From assembly GCF_010634855.1 (NCBI RefSeq), contig NZ_MWLQ01000001.1, positions 62,001 to 126,000 on the forward strand: 64,000 nt of DNA, given 5' to 3'. The notes under the pieces are model-generated. The model had not been told where the DNA came from. It worked only from the letters and a program-made list of their open reading frames with translations, and searched no databases. Every line of letters starts with the position of its first letter. Position 1 is the first letter of the stretch. The translations under genes were made by a program, and so were the position numbers. This stretch comes from Microbacterium sp. B35-30. GTDB lineage: Bacteria; Actinomycetota; Actinomycetes; Actinomycetales; Microbacteriaceae. This document shows, piece by piece, positions 36,532 through 46,128 of this stretch.

Positions 36532-36701
36532 CCCCACCGACGGTCACGCGGATGCCACGGACCGCGGCGCCCGCGGCCCGCGGCACCCGCGGCGGTCGGT
36601 CGCCCGCCGAGTCCGGCGAACCAGGGGATTTCCCGCGAAACATAGGGCGCCGTCCACGGTTTCGCCGCGAATCACCGGTCTCGGTGGGCGTATCCCCGGT
36701 C
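36532..36701. other. Non-coding gap with nested inverted repeats between convergent genes
   Basis: About 170 bp between the AI-2E gene and the AbiEi-like gene, which converge. It starts with a run of CCGCGGC-like units near 36561-36590. It then has an outer pair GGGGAT (near 36626)/ATCCCC (near 36692) enclosing CGCGAAAC/GTTTCG. The structure could terminate both genes. No ORF with a start and ribosome site is convincing. Confidence 0.45.
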
Positions 36702-37694
36702 TCAGCGTGCAGAGGCTCGCTCGACGCGGGGCTGCCGTCCGGTCGGCCTGACGGTCGACCTCGGGTTGTGCGCGAGGGTGCTGAGCAGCCAGGGCTGTCG
36801 GGGGTACAGCGGTACCAAGCCTGCGTCGCGCAGCTTCCCGTCGAGCGCTTCGAACCTCAGGGTGTCGCCCCAATCCCAGCGGGCGAAGCCGCCCTCATTC
36901 CGGCGGAGCCGATCTTCGCGTTGCTTCTCTCGGACGAAGTGGGCCTTCATCGCCTTCGGGTCGGCAGTATCGTACTTTCCGTAGCCGTCGGATTCGCCGA
37001 TGATGCGGAGGCGACGGCAGTAGAAATCGCAGCGGTCTGTCACACCTTCGTAGAAGAACTCACGCTGTGGTTCCGGTTCCTCATGGCCGAGCCACTCGAT
37101 GACCGCCCTGCTCACGGACTCTCCCGCCGACTCGGACTCGGCGGTGGCGCGCGCGTGCACCCAGTCCAGCTGTCGGACGCCACGGCGGTTCGCCTGCGAA
37201 CGGCCGTGTGCGCTGACATCGAGCGAACCTCCGCCCGCCACGAGGATGCGCGCGGCTGCGTCCACGACGGCCAGAGCGAAAGCCGGAGGAAGCACACGAG
37301 CCAGATCGACCGCGGTCTCGGTGATCGACGTCGCGCAGTGGCCCACGGCATCCGACACCTTCCGGTCATCGGTGGAGCCGTGCACAACGACGTCGCCTTC
37401 CGACCACGACCTGCCGTCGGCGCTCAGCACGTGGATGTGCGCCGGCTCGCCGAAGATCGGAAGGCCCTGCAGCACGGCCGCAGACTCGAGGCAGAACACC
37501 GGCGCCTTCCACGTGCGCACGACGGCGAGGACGCGCATCCGATATCGTTCCCAGGGTTTCAGGCCGACCCAGATGTCTTTGCGGAGGTACACGCCCGCCC
37601 GGACGCGTTGCAGTCGCGAGTCGCGATCCCGTCGCACGACGTCGAACGGCAACTCGCGACTCAGGAGCAACGCGGCAGAGGGGTCGGCTGTCAT
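36702..37694 (-). CDS. AbiEi-like antitoxin-type protein with PD-(D/E)xK nuclease-like C-terminus
   Basis: The 330-residue protein has a N-terminal helix-turn-helix/antitoxin-like region, with the AbiEi-type segments RDSRLQRVRAGVYLRKDIW and CLESAAVLQGLPIF, and a middle segment SITETAVDLARVL. The C-terminal domain reads RCDFYCRRLRIIGESDGYGKYD, with the E-x-D-G...K arrangement of DUF559/PD-(D/E)xK-like nucleases. Such fusions are common single genes in actinobacteria. No AbiEii nucleotidyltransferase toxin is adjacent, so a toxin-antitoxin role is not supported here. ATG 37694 is chosen; the extension to 37766 is Pro/Arg-rich. Confidence 0.72.
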   Translation of the reverse strand: MTADPSAALLLSRELPFDVVRRDRDSRLQRVRAGVYLRKDIWVGLKPWERYRMRVLAVVRTWKAPVFCLESAAVLQGLPIFGEPAHIHVLSADGRSWSEGDVVVHGSTDDRKVSDAVGHCATSITETAVDLARVLPPAFALAVVDAAARILVAGGGSLDVSAHGRSQANRRGVRQLDWVHARATAESESAGESVSRAVIEWLGHEEPEPQREFFYEGVTDRCDFYCRRLRIIGESDGYGKYDTADPKAMKAHFVREKQREDRLRRNEGGFARWDWGDTLRFEALDGKLRDAGLVPLYPRQPWLLSTLAHNPRSTVRPTGRQPRVERASAR

Positions 37695-37914
37695 GTCCCG
37701 AGCCTGTGGCCTCGCCGGTCGAGCCTGCGGCCGATCAGCGGCGGGCGGGGAAAGTGCGTGCCGCACCGGCGTCTCGCCCCACCTGTGGAGGAGACAGTAT
37801 CCCGGCGAGGCAGGGGACCCTCGTCGAGATCGAGGGCGGTGCCATCGGTCTCGACGAAAATCCCGTGGCTCGACGGAGTAGATCCCCGGTTTCGAGCGCG
37901 CGGGGAGCCGCGCG
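37695..37914. other. Non-coding gap upstream of AbiEi-like gene
   Basis: 220 bp between the cardiolipin synthase end and the AbiEi-like start, both on the minus strand. It contains GC-rich imperfect repeats (TCGTCGAGATCGAG/TCGGTCTCGACGA, 37820-37860) that could act as the synthase terminator. No supported gene was seen. Confidence 0.4.
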
Positions 37915-39411
37915 TCAGTTGAGGGCGGAGGTGAGGCGCATGAGGCCGTCGAGGAACGTCGCCTTGGCGGGCTCGCGGCGCCACTCCTCCAGCGTGAGCT
38001 CGCGACCCGCGTCGCGATAGCCCTGCTCGACTTCCCGCATGCCGGCGACGAACGACACGCCGCGCACCATCAGCGAGACCTCGTTGTTGAGGCTGAACGA
38101 GCGGATGTCCATGTTGCTGGAGCCGATGACGGCGATGTCGTCGTCGATCGAGAAGTGCTTCGAGTGCAGGATGAACGGCGCGGGGTAGAGGAAGATCCGC
38201 ACGCCGGCCTCGAGCAGCGCCGTGTAGTACGAGCGCTGCGCGTGCCACACCATGAACTGATCGCCGATCTCGGAGACGAACAGCTGCACCTCGATCCCGC
38301 GCTGGCAGGCCGTGGTGATGGCGTAGACCATCGCTTCGTCGGGCACGAAGTAGGGGCTCGTGATGATGACCTTCTCGGTCGCGCCGTAGATGAGCGACAG
38401 GAAGAGGCGCAGGTTGTTCTCGGTGTCGTATCCGGGTCCGCTCGGCACCACCTGGCACAGCAGCCCGTCGGTGCCGGACGCACCGGCACCCCGAGCGCTT
38501 GTCGTCTCGATCGCATCCGGCGCCAGGTGCTCGGTCGCCGAGAGGTCCTCGCCGGTCTCGATCAGCCAGTCCGACAGGAACACGGCGTTGACCGACGCGA
38601 CCACGGGGCCGGTGAGCCGCGTCATGAGCTCCTGCCACTTCAGACCCCGCTTGATGTTCTTCTCGGAGTCGTAGTCACGCGAGATGAGGTTCTGCGAGCC
38701 CATGAAGCCGACGCGGCCGTCGACGACGACGATCTTGCGGTGGTTGCGCAGGTCGGGGCGCTGGTACTTGCCCTGGAAGGGCATCACCGGCAGCATCCAT
38801 GCCCAGGTCACGCCGATGCGATCGAGCTCCGCCAGCGTCTCCTTGCAGTTGCCGAGTCGGCGCGTCGAGACGTAATCGGCGAGCAGGCGCACCGACACAC
38901 CGCGGGCCACCGCGCGCTGCATGGCGGCGAAGAAGCCGCGCGTGGTGTCGTCCCACGCGACGATGAAGAACTCGACGTGCACGAAGCTCGTGGCCGTGTC
39001 GATCTCGGCGGCCATCGCGTCGATCGACGCCTGGTAGTCCCCGTACAGCGAGGCCGCGTTGCCCGTCGACGCGGGAAGAGCCGTGAGCTCCTCGTTCTGC
39101 TGCACGACGCGCTGGAACCACCGGGGCCACTCGGCGTCTGTCATCGCGAGGGCGTTCTGCTGCACCCTGCCGCGGATGATCCCATCGATGCGGGCCTGCT
39201 CGGCGCGCCGCTTCTCGGGGAGGCGCACGCTCCCGATCACCAGATACAGCACGACACCGATGCCGGGGAGGATCACGATCAGCAGGATCCAGGCCATCGC
39301 CGCCGTGGGCTTGCGCCCGCGCGGGATCACGATGAGCGCCGTGATGATGATCGCGGCATGCACGAGGACGGCGAGGGACCAGGACAGGTTGGCGAGGAAG
39401 GTGGAGTCCAC
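37915..39411 (-). CDS. cls: Cardiolipin synthase (phospholipase D type)
   Basis: It joins two phosphatidylglycerols to cardiolipin in the plasma membrane. The 498-residue protein starts with the PLDc_N membrane hairpin (AVLVHAAIIITALIVIPRG; AMAWILLIVILPGIGVVLYLVIG in parts). Both catalytic HKD motifs are intact: NHRKIVVVDG and LHSKHFSIDDD with GSSNMDIRS after it. The start is taken as GTG 39411, giving VDSTFLANLSW. There is no ribosome site, but CACACT sits six bases upstream, the same TGCCACACT arrangement as before the DUF2252 gene. A start at 39450 is less likely. Confidence 0.92.
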   Translation of the reverse strand: MDSTFLANLSWSLAVLVHAAIIITALIVIPRGRKPTAAMAWILLIVILPGIGVVLYLVIGSVRLPEKRRAEQARIDGIIRGRVQQNALAMTDAEWPRWFQRVVQQNEELTALPASTGNAASLYGDYQASIDAMAAEIDTATSFVHVEFFIVAWDDTTRGFFAAMQRAVARGVSVRLLADYVSTRRLGNCKETLAELDRIGVTWAWMLPVMPFQGKYQRPDLRNHRKIVVVDGRVGFMGSQNLISRDYDSEKNIKRGLKWQELMTRLTGPVVASVNAVFLSDWLIETGEDLSATEHLAPDAIETTSARGAGASGTDGLLCQVVPSGPGYDTENNLRLFLSLIYGATEKVIITSPYFVPDEAMVYAITTACQRGIEVQLFVSEIGDQFMVWHAQRSYYTALLEAGVRIFLYPAPFILHSKHFSIDDDIAVIGSSNMDIRSFSLNNEVSLMVRGVSFVAGMREVEQGYRDAGRELTLEEWRREPAKATFLDGLMRLTSALN

Positions 39412-39504
39412 GTCCGTAGTGTGGCACCCTTCCGCGACGGGACACAGCAACCGGACACCGCGCCGGGACGTCGGCCCGTGCCGGTCGCTGGGTAGATTCG
39501 GCTC

Positions 39505-41139
39505 ATGACGATGACCGCGCCCGCCCCGCGTCCGCGCCGGGTGCTGCCGACCCTCGCCGGATACCGCCGCGAGTGGCTCGCACCCGATGTCGTCGGCGGC
39601 CTCTCAGCAGGCGCCGTCGTCGTTCCGCAGGCCATGGCCTACGCCACGATCGCGAACCTCCCGGTCGAGATCGGCCTCTACACCTGCATCGTGCCGATGC
39701 TGGTCTACGCCCTCCTCGGCGGCAGCCGCGCCATGAGCGTCTCGACCACCTCGACGATCGCGACCCTCAGCGCGACCACCCTCGTGTCGGCGGGGGTCGC
39801 GACGGCAGCCGACGGCCCGCACGACGCCGTCGGGTCGCTGATGATGCTGACCCTCCTCGTCGGGGCGATCCTGCTGCTCGCCCGGCTCTTCAAGCTCGGC
39901 TCACTCGTCGAGAACATCAGCGGCGCGACGCTGCTCGGCATGAAGATCGGCGTCGGCGCGACCGTCGCCGTCGGCCAGCTGCCGAAGCTCCTCGGCGAGA
40001 CCTACGACTTCTCGGGTCACGGGTTCCTGCGCTCGCTCGCCGCCGTCGGGCACGCGTTCGGCAGCGTGAACTGGCCGACCGTCGCGCTCTCGGCGGCCTC
40101 GATCGCGACACTCCTGCTGCTCAAGCGGTTCGCACCGAAGGTGCCGGGCGCGCTGATCGTCGTCGGGGCCGGCATCCTGCTCGTCGCCTTCGCCGGGCTC
40201 GAGGAGGCGGGCGTCGACCTCATCGCGCCGGTTCCCTCGGGCCTGCCCCTGCCGGGCCTCCCGGAGTTCTCGACGCTGCCGGCGCTGGTGCCGGGGGCGC
40301 TCGCAATCGCCGTGATGGCGTTCCTCGAGTCCGCGGCCGTGGCGCGCGGCATCCGTCGCATCAGCGAGCCGCAGATCGACAGCAACCAGGAGCTCATGGC
40401 CACCGGCGCCGCCAACGTCGCCGGCGCATTCTTCTCCACGATGCCGGCGGCCGGCGGGTTCTCGCAGAGCGCCGTCAACCAGAGCGCCGGCGCGAAGACG
40501 CAGGTGTCGACGCTCGTCACGGTGGCGCTGGCGGTGCTGGTCGCACTGTTCCTCGGCCCGGTGCTGAGCCTGCTGCCCCAGGCCACGCTCGCCGCCATGG
40601 TGTTCGTCGCGGTGATCGGCCTCATCGACATCCCGGAGCTCGTCCGCTGGGCCCGGATCAGCCCGACCGACTTCTGGATCGCCGTGGGCGTCGCGCTGAT
40701 CGGGCTGTCGGCCGGTCTGCTCGCCGCCGTCGGGGTCGGCGTCGTCGTGACCCTCGTCCTGGTGCTGCGCGAGCTCAACATCCCCAAGCTCGAGGTGAAA
40801 GAGCGGCGGCGCGATGCCATCGCGGTGCACCTGCTGCGGGCGCTCTACACCGCCAACGCGCTCGAGAACGAGCAGGCGATCATCCGACTCGCGGCCGACG
40901 AGACCGCGACGGCGGTCGTGCTCGACCTCGAGCGCCAGGACGTCGTGACGATGACGGTCCTCGACATGCTCGCCGACCTCGACCGGGAGCTCGCCGGCCG
41001 GGATGTCGTGCTCCACCTCGCGGCGCTCCCCGACTCGGCGGCGAGCGTCGCGGGCAAGGACTCCTGGTACGCCGGTCTCCGTGATGCGGGGCGCGCACAC
41101 GACACCGTCGAGGAAGCGCTGACGGCGGCCGCCGCCTAA
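39505..41139 (+). CDS. SulP family anion transporter with STAS domain (first paralog)
   Basis: A 544-residue transporter. It has the SulP opening DVVGGLSAGAVVVPQAMAYATIANLPVEIGLYT, the core GAFFSTMPAAGGFSQSAVNQSAGAKTQVS, and a C-terminal cytoplasmic STAS domain (ATAVVLDLERQDVVTMTVLDMLADL). The substrate may be sulfate, given the adjacent sulfatase genes and the sulfate-reduction operon in the window, but SulP proteins also carry bicarbonate or other anions. TAGATT at 39493-39498 is six bases before the ATG, so the mRNA is probably leaderless. It converges on the arylsulfatase gene across two hairpins. Confidence 0.9.
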   Translation: MTMTAPAPRPRRVLPTLAGYRREWLAPDVVGGLSAGAVVVPQAMAYATIANLPVEIGLYTCIVPMLVYALLGGSRAMSVSTTSTIATLSATTLVSAGVATAADGPHDAVGSLMMLTLLVGAILLLARLFKLGSLVENISGATLLGMKIGVGATVAVGQLPKLLGETYDFSGHGFLRSLAAVGHAFGSVNWPTVALSAASIATLLLLKRFAPKVPGALIVVGAGILLVAFAGLEEAGVDLIAPVPSGLPLPGLPEFSTLPALVPGALAIAVMAFLESAAVARGIRRISEPQIDSNQELMATGAANVAGAFFSTMPAAGGFSQSAVNQSAGAKTQVSTLVTVALAVLVALFLGPVLSLLPQATLAAMVFVAVIGLIDIPELVRWARISPTDFWIAVGVALIGLSAGLLAAVGVGVVVTLVLVLRELNIPKLEVKERRRDAIAVHLLRALYTANALENEQAIIRLAADETATAVVLDLERQDVVTMTVLDMLADLDRELAGRDVVLHLAALPDSAASVAGKDSWYAGLRDAGRAHDTVEEALTAAAA

Positions 41140-41164
41140 GCACCCGGGAAACGAAGAACGGGAC

Positions 41165-41186
41165 GGATGCCTCGGCCGAGGCATCC
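41165..41186. terminator. Perfect palindrome terminator after SulP gene
   Basis: A 22-bp perfect palindrome whose arms are GGATGCCTCGG and its complement, flanked by further GGAC/TCCC pairing. It lies 25 bp after the SulP stop. Confidence 0.75.
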
Positions 41187-41236
41187 TCCCGCTCGTGGTG
41201 ATTCCGTCCCGCGACATCGCGGGAGCCCACGGAGAA

Positions 41237-41264
41237 GGAGCGGATGCCGTGCGACATCCGCTCC
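41237..41264. terminator. Hairpin after arylsulfatase gene
   Basis: GGAGCGGATG (41237-41246) pairs perfectly with CATCCGCTCC (41255-41264) over an eight-base loop, 18 bp after the stop of the minus-strand arylsulfatase gene. Confidence 0.7.
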
Positions 41265-41282
41265 CTCGAACTGCCGGTGGGG

Positions 41283-43634
41283 CTACTGCTTGAGCATGGC
41301 GACGGCGAACTTGTGCTCGTCGTCGATGAGGTGCGAATGGTCGTCGTCGCCGAGGTCGATGCGCACCCAATCCACCGTGCCCGTGAACTCGTTGCCCTGG
41401 GCGCCATAGTCCGGTGAGACCGGCGAGGCGAGATCGCACCCGACATCCACGGTCTCGTCGAACGTGAACTGGAAGGGGATCGTCTTCTCGACGCGGCCCT
41501 GGCCGATCTGCTCGTCGTCGGCGAACAGCGTCACGGTCCCGCCCTTGCCGAGGCCGGCGCCGTCGTAGGCGAAGTGCGCGCGCAGCTCGTGCGCTCCGGC
41601 GGCGACGGCAACGTCCGACCGCACGATGTCCACGGCGATCCCGAGCAGGTTGTAGGCGAACGCGAGCCGGCCTCCCGTCGCATAGAACGACCAGCCGCCG
41701 TAGGCGCCGCCCTGGGCGATCAGCACGCCCTCGGCGCCGGCATCCGGAACCGTCACCTTGGCGGTGACCGTCCACGACTTGTTCTTGATGTTGATCGTGG
41801 TGTTCTCGCTCAGGCGCTTCATGCCGGGGTAGAACTTCTGGCTGTCGCTGACGACGAGCTGGGGCCGGCCGGCGAGGTCGGGATTGAACCGCTCCGCCGT
41901 GCGGATGTCGAGCGGGAGGACGTTGAAGCGCGCCGCCTGGATGAGGAACAGCTGCTGCAGGTGGGCCAGCTTCTCGGGCTCGGCTGCCGCGAGGTCGTGG
42001 GACTGCGTCCAGTCCACGTCGACGTTGTACAGCTCCCAGACGTCGTCGTCCAGCCCGTGGTCGGAGCCGAGCCACGGGTCCTTGTGCTTCGCGACGGCCG
42101 TCCAGCCCTTGTGATAGATCGCACGGTTGCCGACCATCTCGAAGTACTGGGTCGTGTGCCGGTCCTCGGCGTCCGCGTCGACGAAGGTGTAGTTCATCGG
42201 GGTGCCCTCGTACGGACGTTGCGTGACCCCGTTGACGGTGGACGGCTCCGGGATGCTGGCGGCCTCGAGCACGGTCGGGGCGACGTCGATCACGTGACTG
42301 AACTGGTTGCGGATGCCGCCGCGTTCGACACCCCCGCCGGGCCAGCTCACGATCGTCCCGTTGCGGGTGCCGCCCCAGTGGCTCGCCACCTGCTTGGTCC
42401 ACTGGTATGGGGTATCCATGGCGTGCGCCCAGCCCACCGCGTAGTGGTTGTACGAGCTGGGCGTGCCGATGTCGTCGATGTGGTCGGCGACGTACTGCTC
42501 GGTCTCGATGTCGTTCATGTGGTTGATGGTGAAGCCCTCGTTGGTCGTGCCGTGCATCGACCCCTCGGCGCTCGCGCCGTTGTCGCCGATGATCACGTAC
42601 ACCAGCGTGTCGTCGAGGATGCCGAGCTCTTCGTACGCGTCGAGAAGGCGGCCGATATGATGGTCGGCGTAGGCGAGGAACCCGGCGTAGACCTCCATCT
42701 GGCGTGCGAGGGCGGGCTTGATCAGATCGCTCATCTCGTCCCACGCCGGGATGCCCTTGCTGCGCTCGGTGAGGACCGCGTCGGCGGGGATGACGCCCAG
42801 CTCGAGCTGGCGCGCGAACGTCTCCTTGCGCACCTCGTCCCAGCCCTGGTCGAACATGCCCTTGTACTTGTCGGCCCACTCGGCTGGGACGTGGTGCGGG
42901 GCGTGCGTGGCGCCGGGCGCGAAATACACGAACGACGGCACGTCGGGGGCGAGGGTCTTCTGCTCGCGTGTCCAGGCGATCGCCTTGTCGGTCATATCGC
43001 TCATGAAGTGATAGCCCGCTTCGGGAGTGCCCCAGGGCTCGACGGGAGTGGTGTTCTCATAGATCGCGGGATACCACTGGTTGGTCTCGCCGCCGATGAA
43101 GCCGTAGAAGTACTCGAAGCCGTTGCCGGGACTCGGCCACCCGTCGAACGGACCGATCGCACTGGCCTGCCACACGGGTACCTCGTGGCATTTGCCGAAC
43201 TGTGCGGTGTTGTAGCCGTTGAGCTTGAGCGTCTCAGCGAGCGGGGCGCAGTTGTTGGGTCGTACCGAGCTGTAGCCGGGGGCGGACGTGGCGATCTCCG
43301 TGATGCCGCCCATGCCGACCGTGTGGTGGTTTCGGCCGCTCAGCAGAGCGGCGCGCGTCGGCGAGCACAGTGCGGTCGTGTGGAAGCGCGTGTACTTCAG
43401 GCCGGCCGCCGCGACGCGCTCGAAGTTCGGCGTCTGCACGGGCCCGCCGAAGGCGCTCGACGCGCCGAAGCCCGTGTCGTCGATGAGCACCACGAGCACG
43501 TTCGGCGCACCGTCCGGCGGTCGGATCGGGGTGATCGGCGGATACTGCGTGTCGGGGTCGGTCGCGTCGTAGGTGACCGTGCCCGTGTAGGCGAGGTCGG
43601 GGATCGGAAGGATGCTGCGCTGAACGTCGGCCAT
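41283..43634 (-). CDS. Arylsulfatase (type I, formylglycine-dependent), first of two
   Basis: It hydrolyses sulfate esters, releasing sulfate. The 783-residue protein has the N-terminal metal-site motif VLVVLIDDTGFGASSAFGG and the formylglycine motif CSPTRAALLSGR, whose Cys90 is converted to formylglycine. The usual HHTVGMGG and an ATHAPHHVP histidine segment follow. The last ~130 residues form a beta-rich C-terminal domain. There is no signal peptide, so it appears cytoplasmic, which implies import of the organosulfate. It lies 102 bp downstream of its paralog on the same strand. The likely maturase is encoded at 47313-48227. Confidence 0.93.
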   Translation of the reverse strand: MADVQRSILPIPDLAYTGTVTYDATDPDTQYPPITPIRPPDGAPNVLVVLIDDTGFGASSAFGGPVQTPNFERVAAAGLKYTRFHTTALCSPTRAALLSGRNHHTVGMGGITEIATSAPGYSSVRPNNCAPLAETLKLNGYNTAQFGKCHEVPVWQASAIGPFDGWPSPGNGFEYFYGFIGGETNQWYPAIYENTTPVEPWGTPEAGYHFMSDMTDKAIAWTREQKTLAPDVPSFVYFAPGATHAPHHVPAEWADKYKGMFDQGWDEVRKETFARQLELGVIPADAVLTERSKGIPAWDEMSDLIKPALARQMEVYAGFLAYADHHIGRLLDAYEELGILDDTLVYVIIGDNGASAEGSMHGTTNEGFTINHMNDIETEQYVADHIDDIGTPSSYNHYAVGWAHAMDTPYQWTKQVASHWGGTRNGTIVSWPGGGVERGGIRNQFSHVIDVAPTVLEAASIPEPSTVNGVTQRPYEGTPMNYTFVDADAEDRHTTQYFEMVGNRAIYHKGWTAVAKHKDPWLGSDHGLDDDVWELYNVDVDWTQSHDLAAAEPEKLAHLQQLFLIQAARFNVLPLDIRTAERFNPDLAGRPQLVVSDSQKFYPGMKRLSENTTINIKNKSWTVTAKVTVPDAGAEGVLIAQGGAYGGWSFYATGGRLAFAYNLLGIAVDIVRSDVAVAAGAHELRAHFAYDGAGLGKGGTVTLFADDEQIGQGRVEKTIPFQFTFDETVDVGCDLASPVSPDYGAQGNEFTGTVDWVRIDLGDDDHSHLIDDEHKFAVAMLKQ

Positions 43635-43736
43635 GCATCGATGCTGTCGGTGACGTGCGGTGCGGTCAACTCGCCGGCAGTGCGGGTCGCGGCCGGCAGA
43701 CCAAGGTGGATGCCGCCATCGACCCTCGTCGCGCGA

Positions 43737-46091
43737 CTACTGGTGTCGCATGGCGGCTTGCAGCCACTCCTCGGGGTCGATCAGGTGGCTGTGGTCGTCG
43801 ACGCCGAGGTCGATCTCGGCCCACTCGATCCTTCCCGTGAAGACGCCCTGGTGAGAGCTGTATCCCTCGTACGCCGGCATGCCGGTGTCGCGGCCGACGT
43901 CCAGACCTTCGTCGAACGAGAAGTACATCGGATGCGTGCGTTCGACCTCGGCGCTTCCGGACGCTGTGCCGTCGATGTACAGCGTCACCGTGCCGCCCCG
44001 ACCGATTCCGCCGCCCGCGTACGCGAACTCGGCCCGCACCTGGTGCGTGCCTGTGCCCACGGCATCCGTCGAGAGTGCGGTGCTGCGCAGCAGTCCGCAG
44101 TAGTTGTAGTGGAAGCCGAGCTTCCCGCCTTCGGCGAAGAACGACCACCCGCCCGTGCGCCCGCCCTGGGCGACGATCGCGCCGTCGAGAGAACCGCCCT
44201 CCGGCACGACGACCTCCGCCGTGACCGACCATGAGCGGTTCTTGACGTTGATCGCGACGTTCTCGTTGAGTCGGGTCATGCCCTCGAACAGCCGCAGCGT
44301 ATCGCCCTTGACGATGGTCGGACGCCCCGCGAACTCGGGGTTCATACGCTGCGCGGCGCGGTCGTCGAGCGGGATGACGTTGTAGCGGGTGGCCTCGATC
44401 AGGAACAGCTGCTGGAGCTCGGCGAGCTTCGCCGGGTTCTCTTTCGCGAGGTTGTTCGACTGGGTCCAGTCGACGCTCGTGTCATAGAGCTCCCACACGT
44501 CGTCCGAGAAGTCGGGAGCCGCGCTCACGACGTCCCAGGGCGTGCGGTGGCGCGTCTGCGCCGTCCAGCCGCGGTGGTAGATTCCGCGGTTGCCCATGAT
44601 CTCGAAGTACTGGGTGTGGTGACGCTCGTCGGCCGCCTTGTCGTTGAACGAGTAGGCGAACGACGTGCCGTGCATGGGGATCTGCGTGACGCCGTTGACG
44701 GTGTGCGGCTGGGCGAGACCCGCGAGCTCGAGGATCGTCGGGGCGACGTCGATCACATGGTGCCACTGGTCGCGCACCTCGCCCTGCGCCTCGATCTGCG
44801 ACGGCCAGTGCACGATCGTGCCGTTGCGGGTGCCGCCGTAGTGGCTCGCGACCTGCTTCGTCCACTGGTAGGGGGTGCACATCGCGTGCGCCCAGCCGAC
44901 CGCGTAGTGGTTGTACGCCTCGGGTCCGCCGATCTTGTCGAGGTTCTCCTGCCAGAACTCGACGGTCTCGTACTCGGCACCGCCGTTCGCCGCTGTCGAG
45001 AGCATGAACGCGCCCTCGAGGCCGCCCTCGGCTGAGGCCCCGTTGTCGCCGATGATGTAGAGCACGAGCGTGTCGTCGAGCAGATCGAGCCTGTCGATCG
45101 CATCGATCACGCGACCGGTGTGGTGATCGGCGTACTCGAGGAACGCGCCGTACACCTCCATCTGGTGGGCGAGGATCGGGCGGCGCTCGTCGGGGACGGA
45201 GTCCCACGACGGGATGCCCTCGCTGCGCTCGGTGAGCACGGCGTCGGCGGCGATGACACCGAGGGCCTTCTGGCGTTCGAAGGTCTCTTCACGCAGGGCG
45301 TCCCAGCCCTGGTCGTACTTGCCCTTGTGCTTGACGATCCACTCCGTGGGCACGTGGTGCGGGGCGTGGGTCGCCCCCGGGGCGAAATACACGAAGAAGG
45401 GCTTGTCCGGCGTGAGCGCCTTCTGCTGGTTGATGTAGTCGATCGCCTTGTCAGCGAGGTCGGGCATGAGGTGATAGTCGGGGTCATCCGGCGGTTCGAT
45501 GAAGCCGACGCCGTCGATCAGCGCGGGGGTCCACTGGTTGGTCTCGCCGCCGATGAAGCCGTAGAACTTCTCGAAGCCGCTGAACGCGGGCCAGTGGTCG
45601 AACGGGCCGGTCGGCCCGGACTCCCACACCGGGACCTCGTGGCACTTGCCGAACTGCGCCGTGTTGTAGCCCGCCTGCCGCAGGATCTCGGGAAGCGGCA
45701 CGCACGAGTTCGGGCGGGTCGACCGGTAGCCCGGCGACGGCGTAGCGGTCTCGGTGATCTGCCCCATTCCGACTTGGTGATGGTTGCGGCCGCTGAGCAT
45801 CGCGGCCCGCGTCGGCGAGCAGATCGCGGTGGTGTGGAAGCGGCTGTACTTGAGGCCTCCGCCGGCCATGCGCTCGGCCGTCGGCATCGGGACCGGCCCG
45901 CCGAAGGCGCTCGATGCGCCGAAGCCGACGTCGTCGAGGAGGACCAGGAGGACGTTGGGCGCCTGCTTCGGTGGCCGCTTCATCTCGATCGGAGGGAGCT
46001 TCTCCTCCATCTTCTTCGCGTCCATGACCATCGGGCCGATGTAGACCTGGTCGGGGATCGGGAGGACGCTGCCGGGGAGTTCTTCCGTCAC
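43737..46091 (-). CDS. Arylsulfatase (type I, formylglycine-dependent), second of two
   Basis: A 784-residue paralog of the previous protein, similar along its whole length: VLLVLLDDVGFGASSAFGG, the CSPTRAAMLSGR site with Cys91, NHHQVGMGQ, and a C-terminal beta domain. The GTG at 46091 is preferred because AAAGG lies seven bases upstream and the resulting length equals its paralog's; a longer frame to 46136 crosses an inverted repeat. No signal peptide is seen. It is first in the minus-strand pair, with TGAGTCA-N5-TGACTCA just upstream. The substrate is not predictable, and divergence between the two suggests different esters. Confidence 0.92.
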   Translation of the reverse strand: MTEELPGSVLPIPDQVYIGPMVMDAKKMEEKLPPIEMKRPPKQAPNVLLVLLDDVGFGASSAFGGPVPMPTAERMAGGGLKYSRFHTTAICSPTRAAMLSGRNHHQVGMGQITETATPSPGYRSTRPNSCVPLPEILRQAGYNTAQFGKCHEVPVWESGPTGPFDHWPAFSGFEKFYGFIGGETNQWTPALIDGVGFIEPPDDPDYHLMPDLADKAIDYINQQKALTPDKPFFVYFAPGATHAPHHVPTEWIVKHKGKYDQGWDALREETFERQKALGVIAADAVLTERSEGIPSWDSVPDERRPILAHQMEVYGAFLEYADHHTGRVIDAIDRLDLLDDTLVLYIIGDNGASAEGGLEGAFMLSTAANGGAEYETVEFWQENLDKIGGPEAYNHYAVGWAHAMCTPYQWTKQVASHYGGTRNGTIVHWPSQIEAQGEVRDQWHHVIDVAPTILELAGLAQPHTVNGVTQIPMHGTSFAYSFNDKAADERHHTQYFEIMGNRGIYHRGWTAQTRHRTPWDVVSAAPDFSDDVWELYDTSVDWTQSNNLAKENPAKLAELQQLFLIEATRYNVIPLDDRAAQRMNPEFAGRPTIVKGDTLRLFEGMTRLNENVAINVKNRSWSVTAEVVVPEGGSLDGAIVAQGGRTGGWSFFAEGGKLGFHYNYCGLLRSTALSTDAVGTGTHQVRAEFAYAGGGIGRGGTVTLYIDGTASGSAEVERTHPMYFSFDEGLDVGRDTGMPAYEGYSSHQGVFTGRIEWAEIDLGVDDHSHLIDPEEWLQAAMRHQ

Positions 46092-46128
46092 GAGAGAGCC
46101 TTTCTGCGCCGGGGTCGGAGGCGACCCA

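Noticed and set aside
36702..37694. Complete AbiE toxin-antitoxin pair
   Set aside because: No AbiEii nucleotidyltransferase gene is adjacent; neighbours are an AI-2E family gene and cardiolipin synthase.
36552..37922. 456-codon plus-strand frame opposite the AbiEi-like gene
   Set aside because: It spans two non-coding gaps and a gene on the other strand, and no domain is recognisable.
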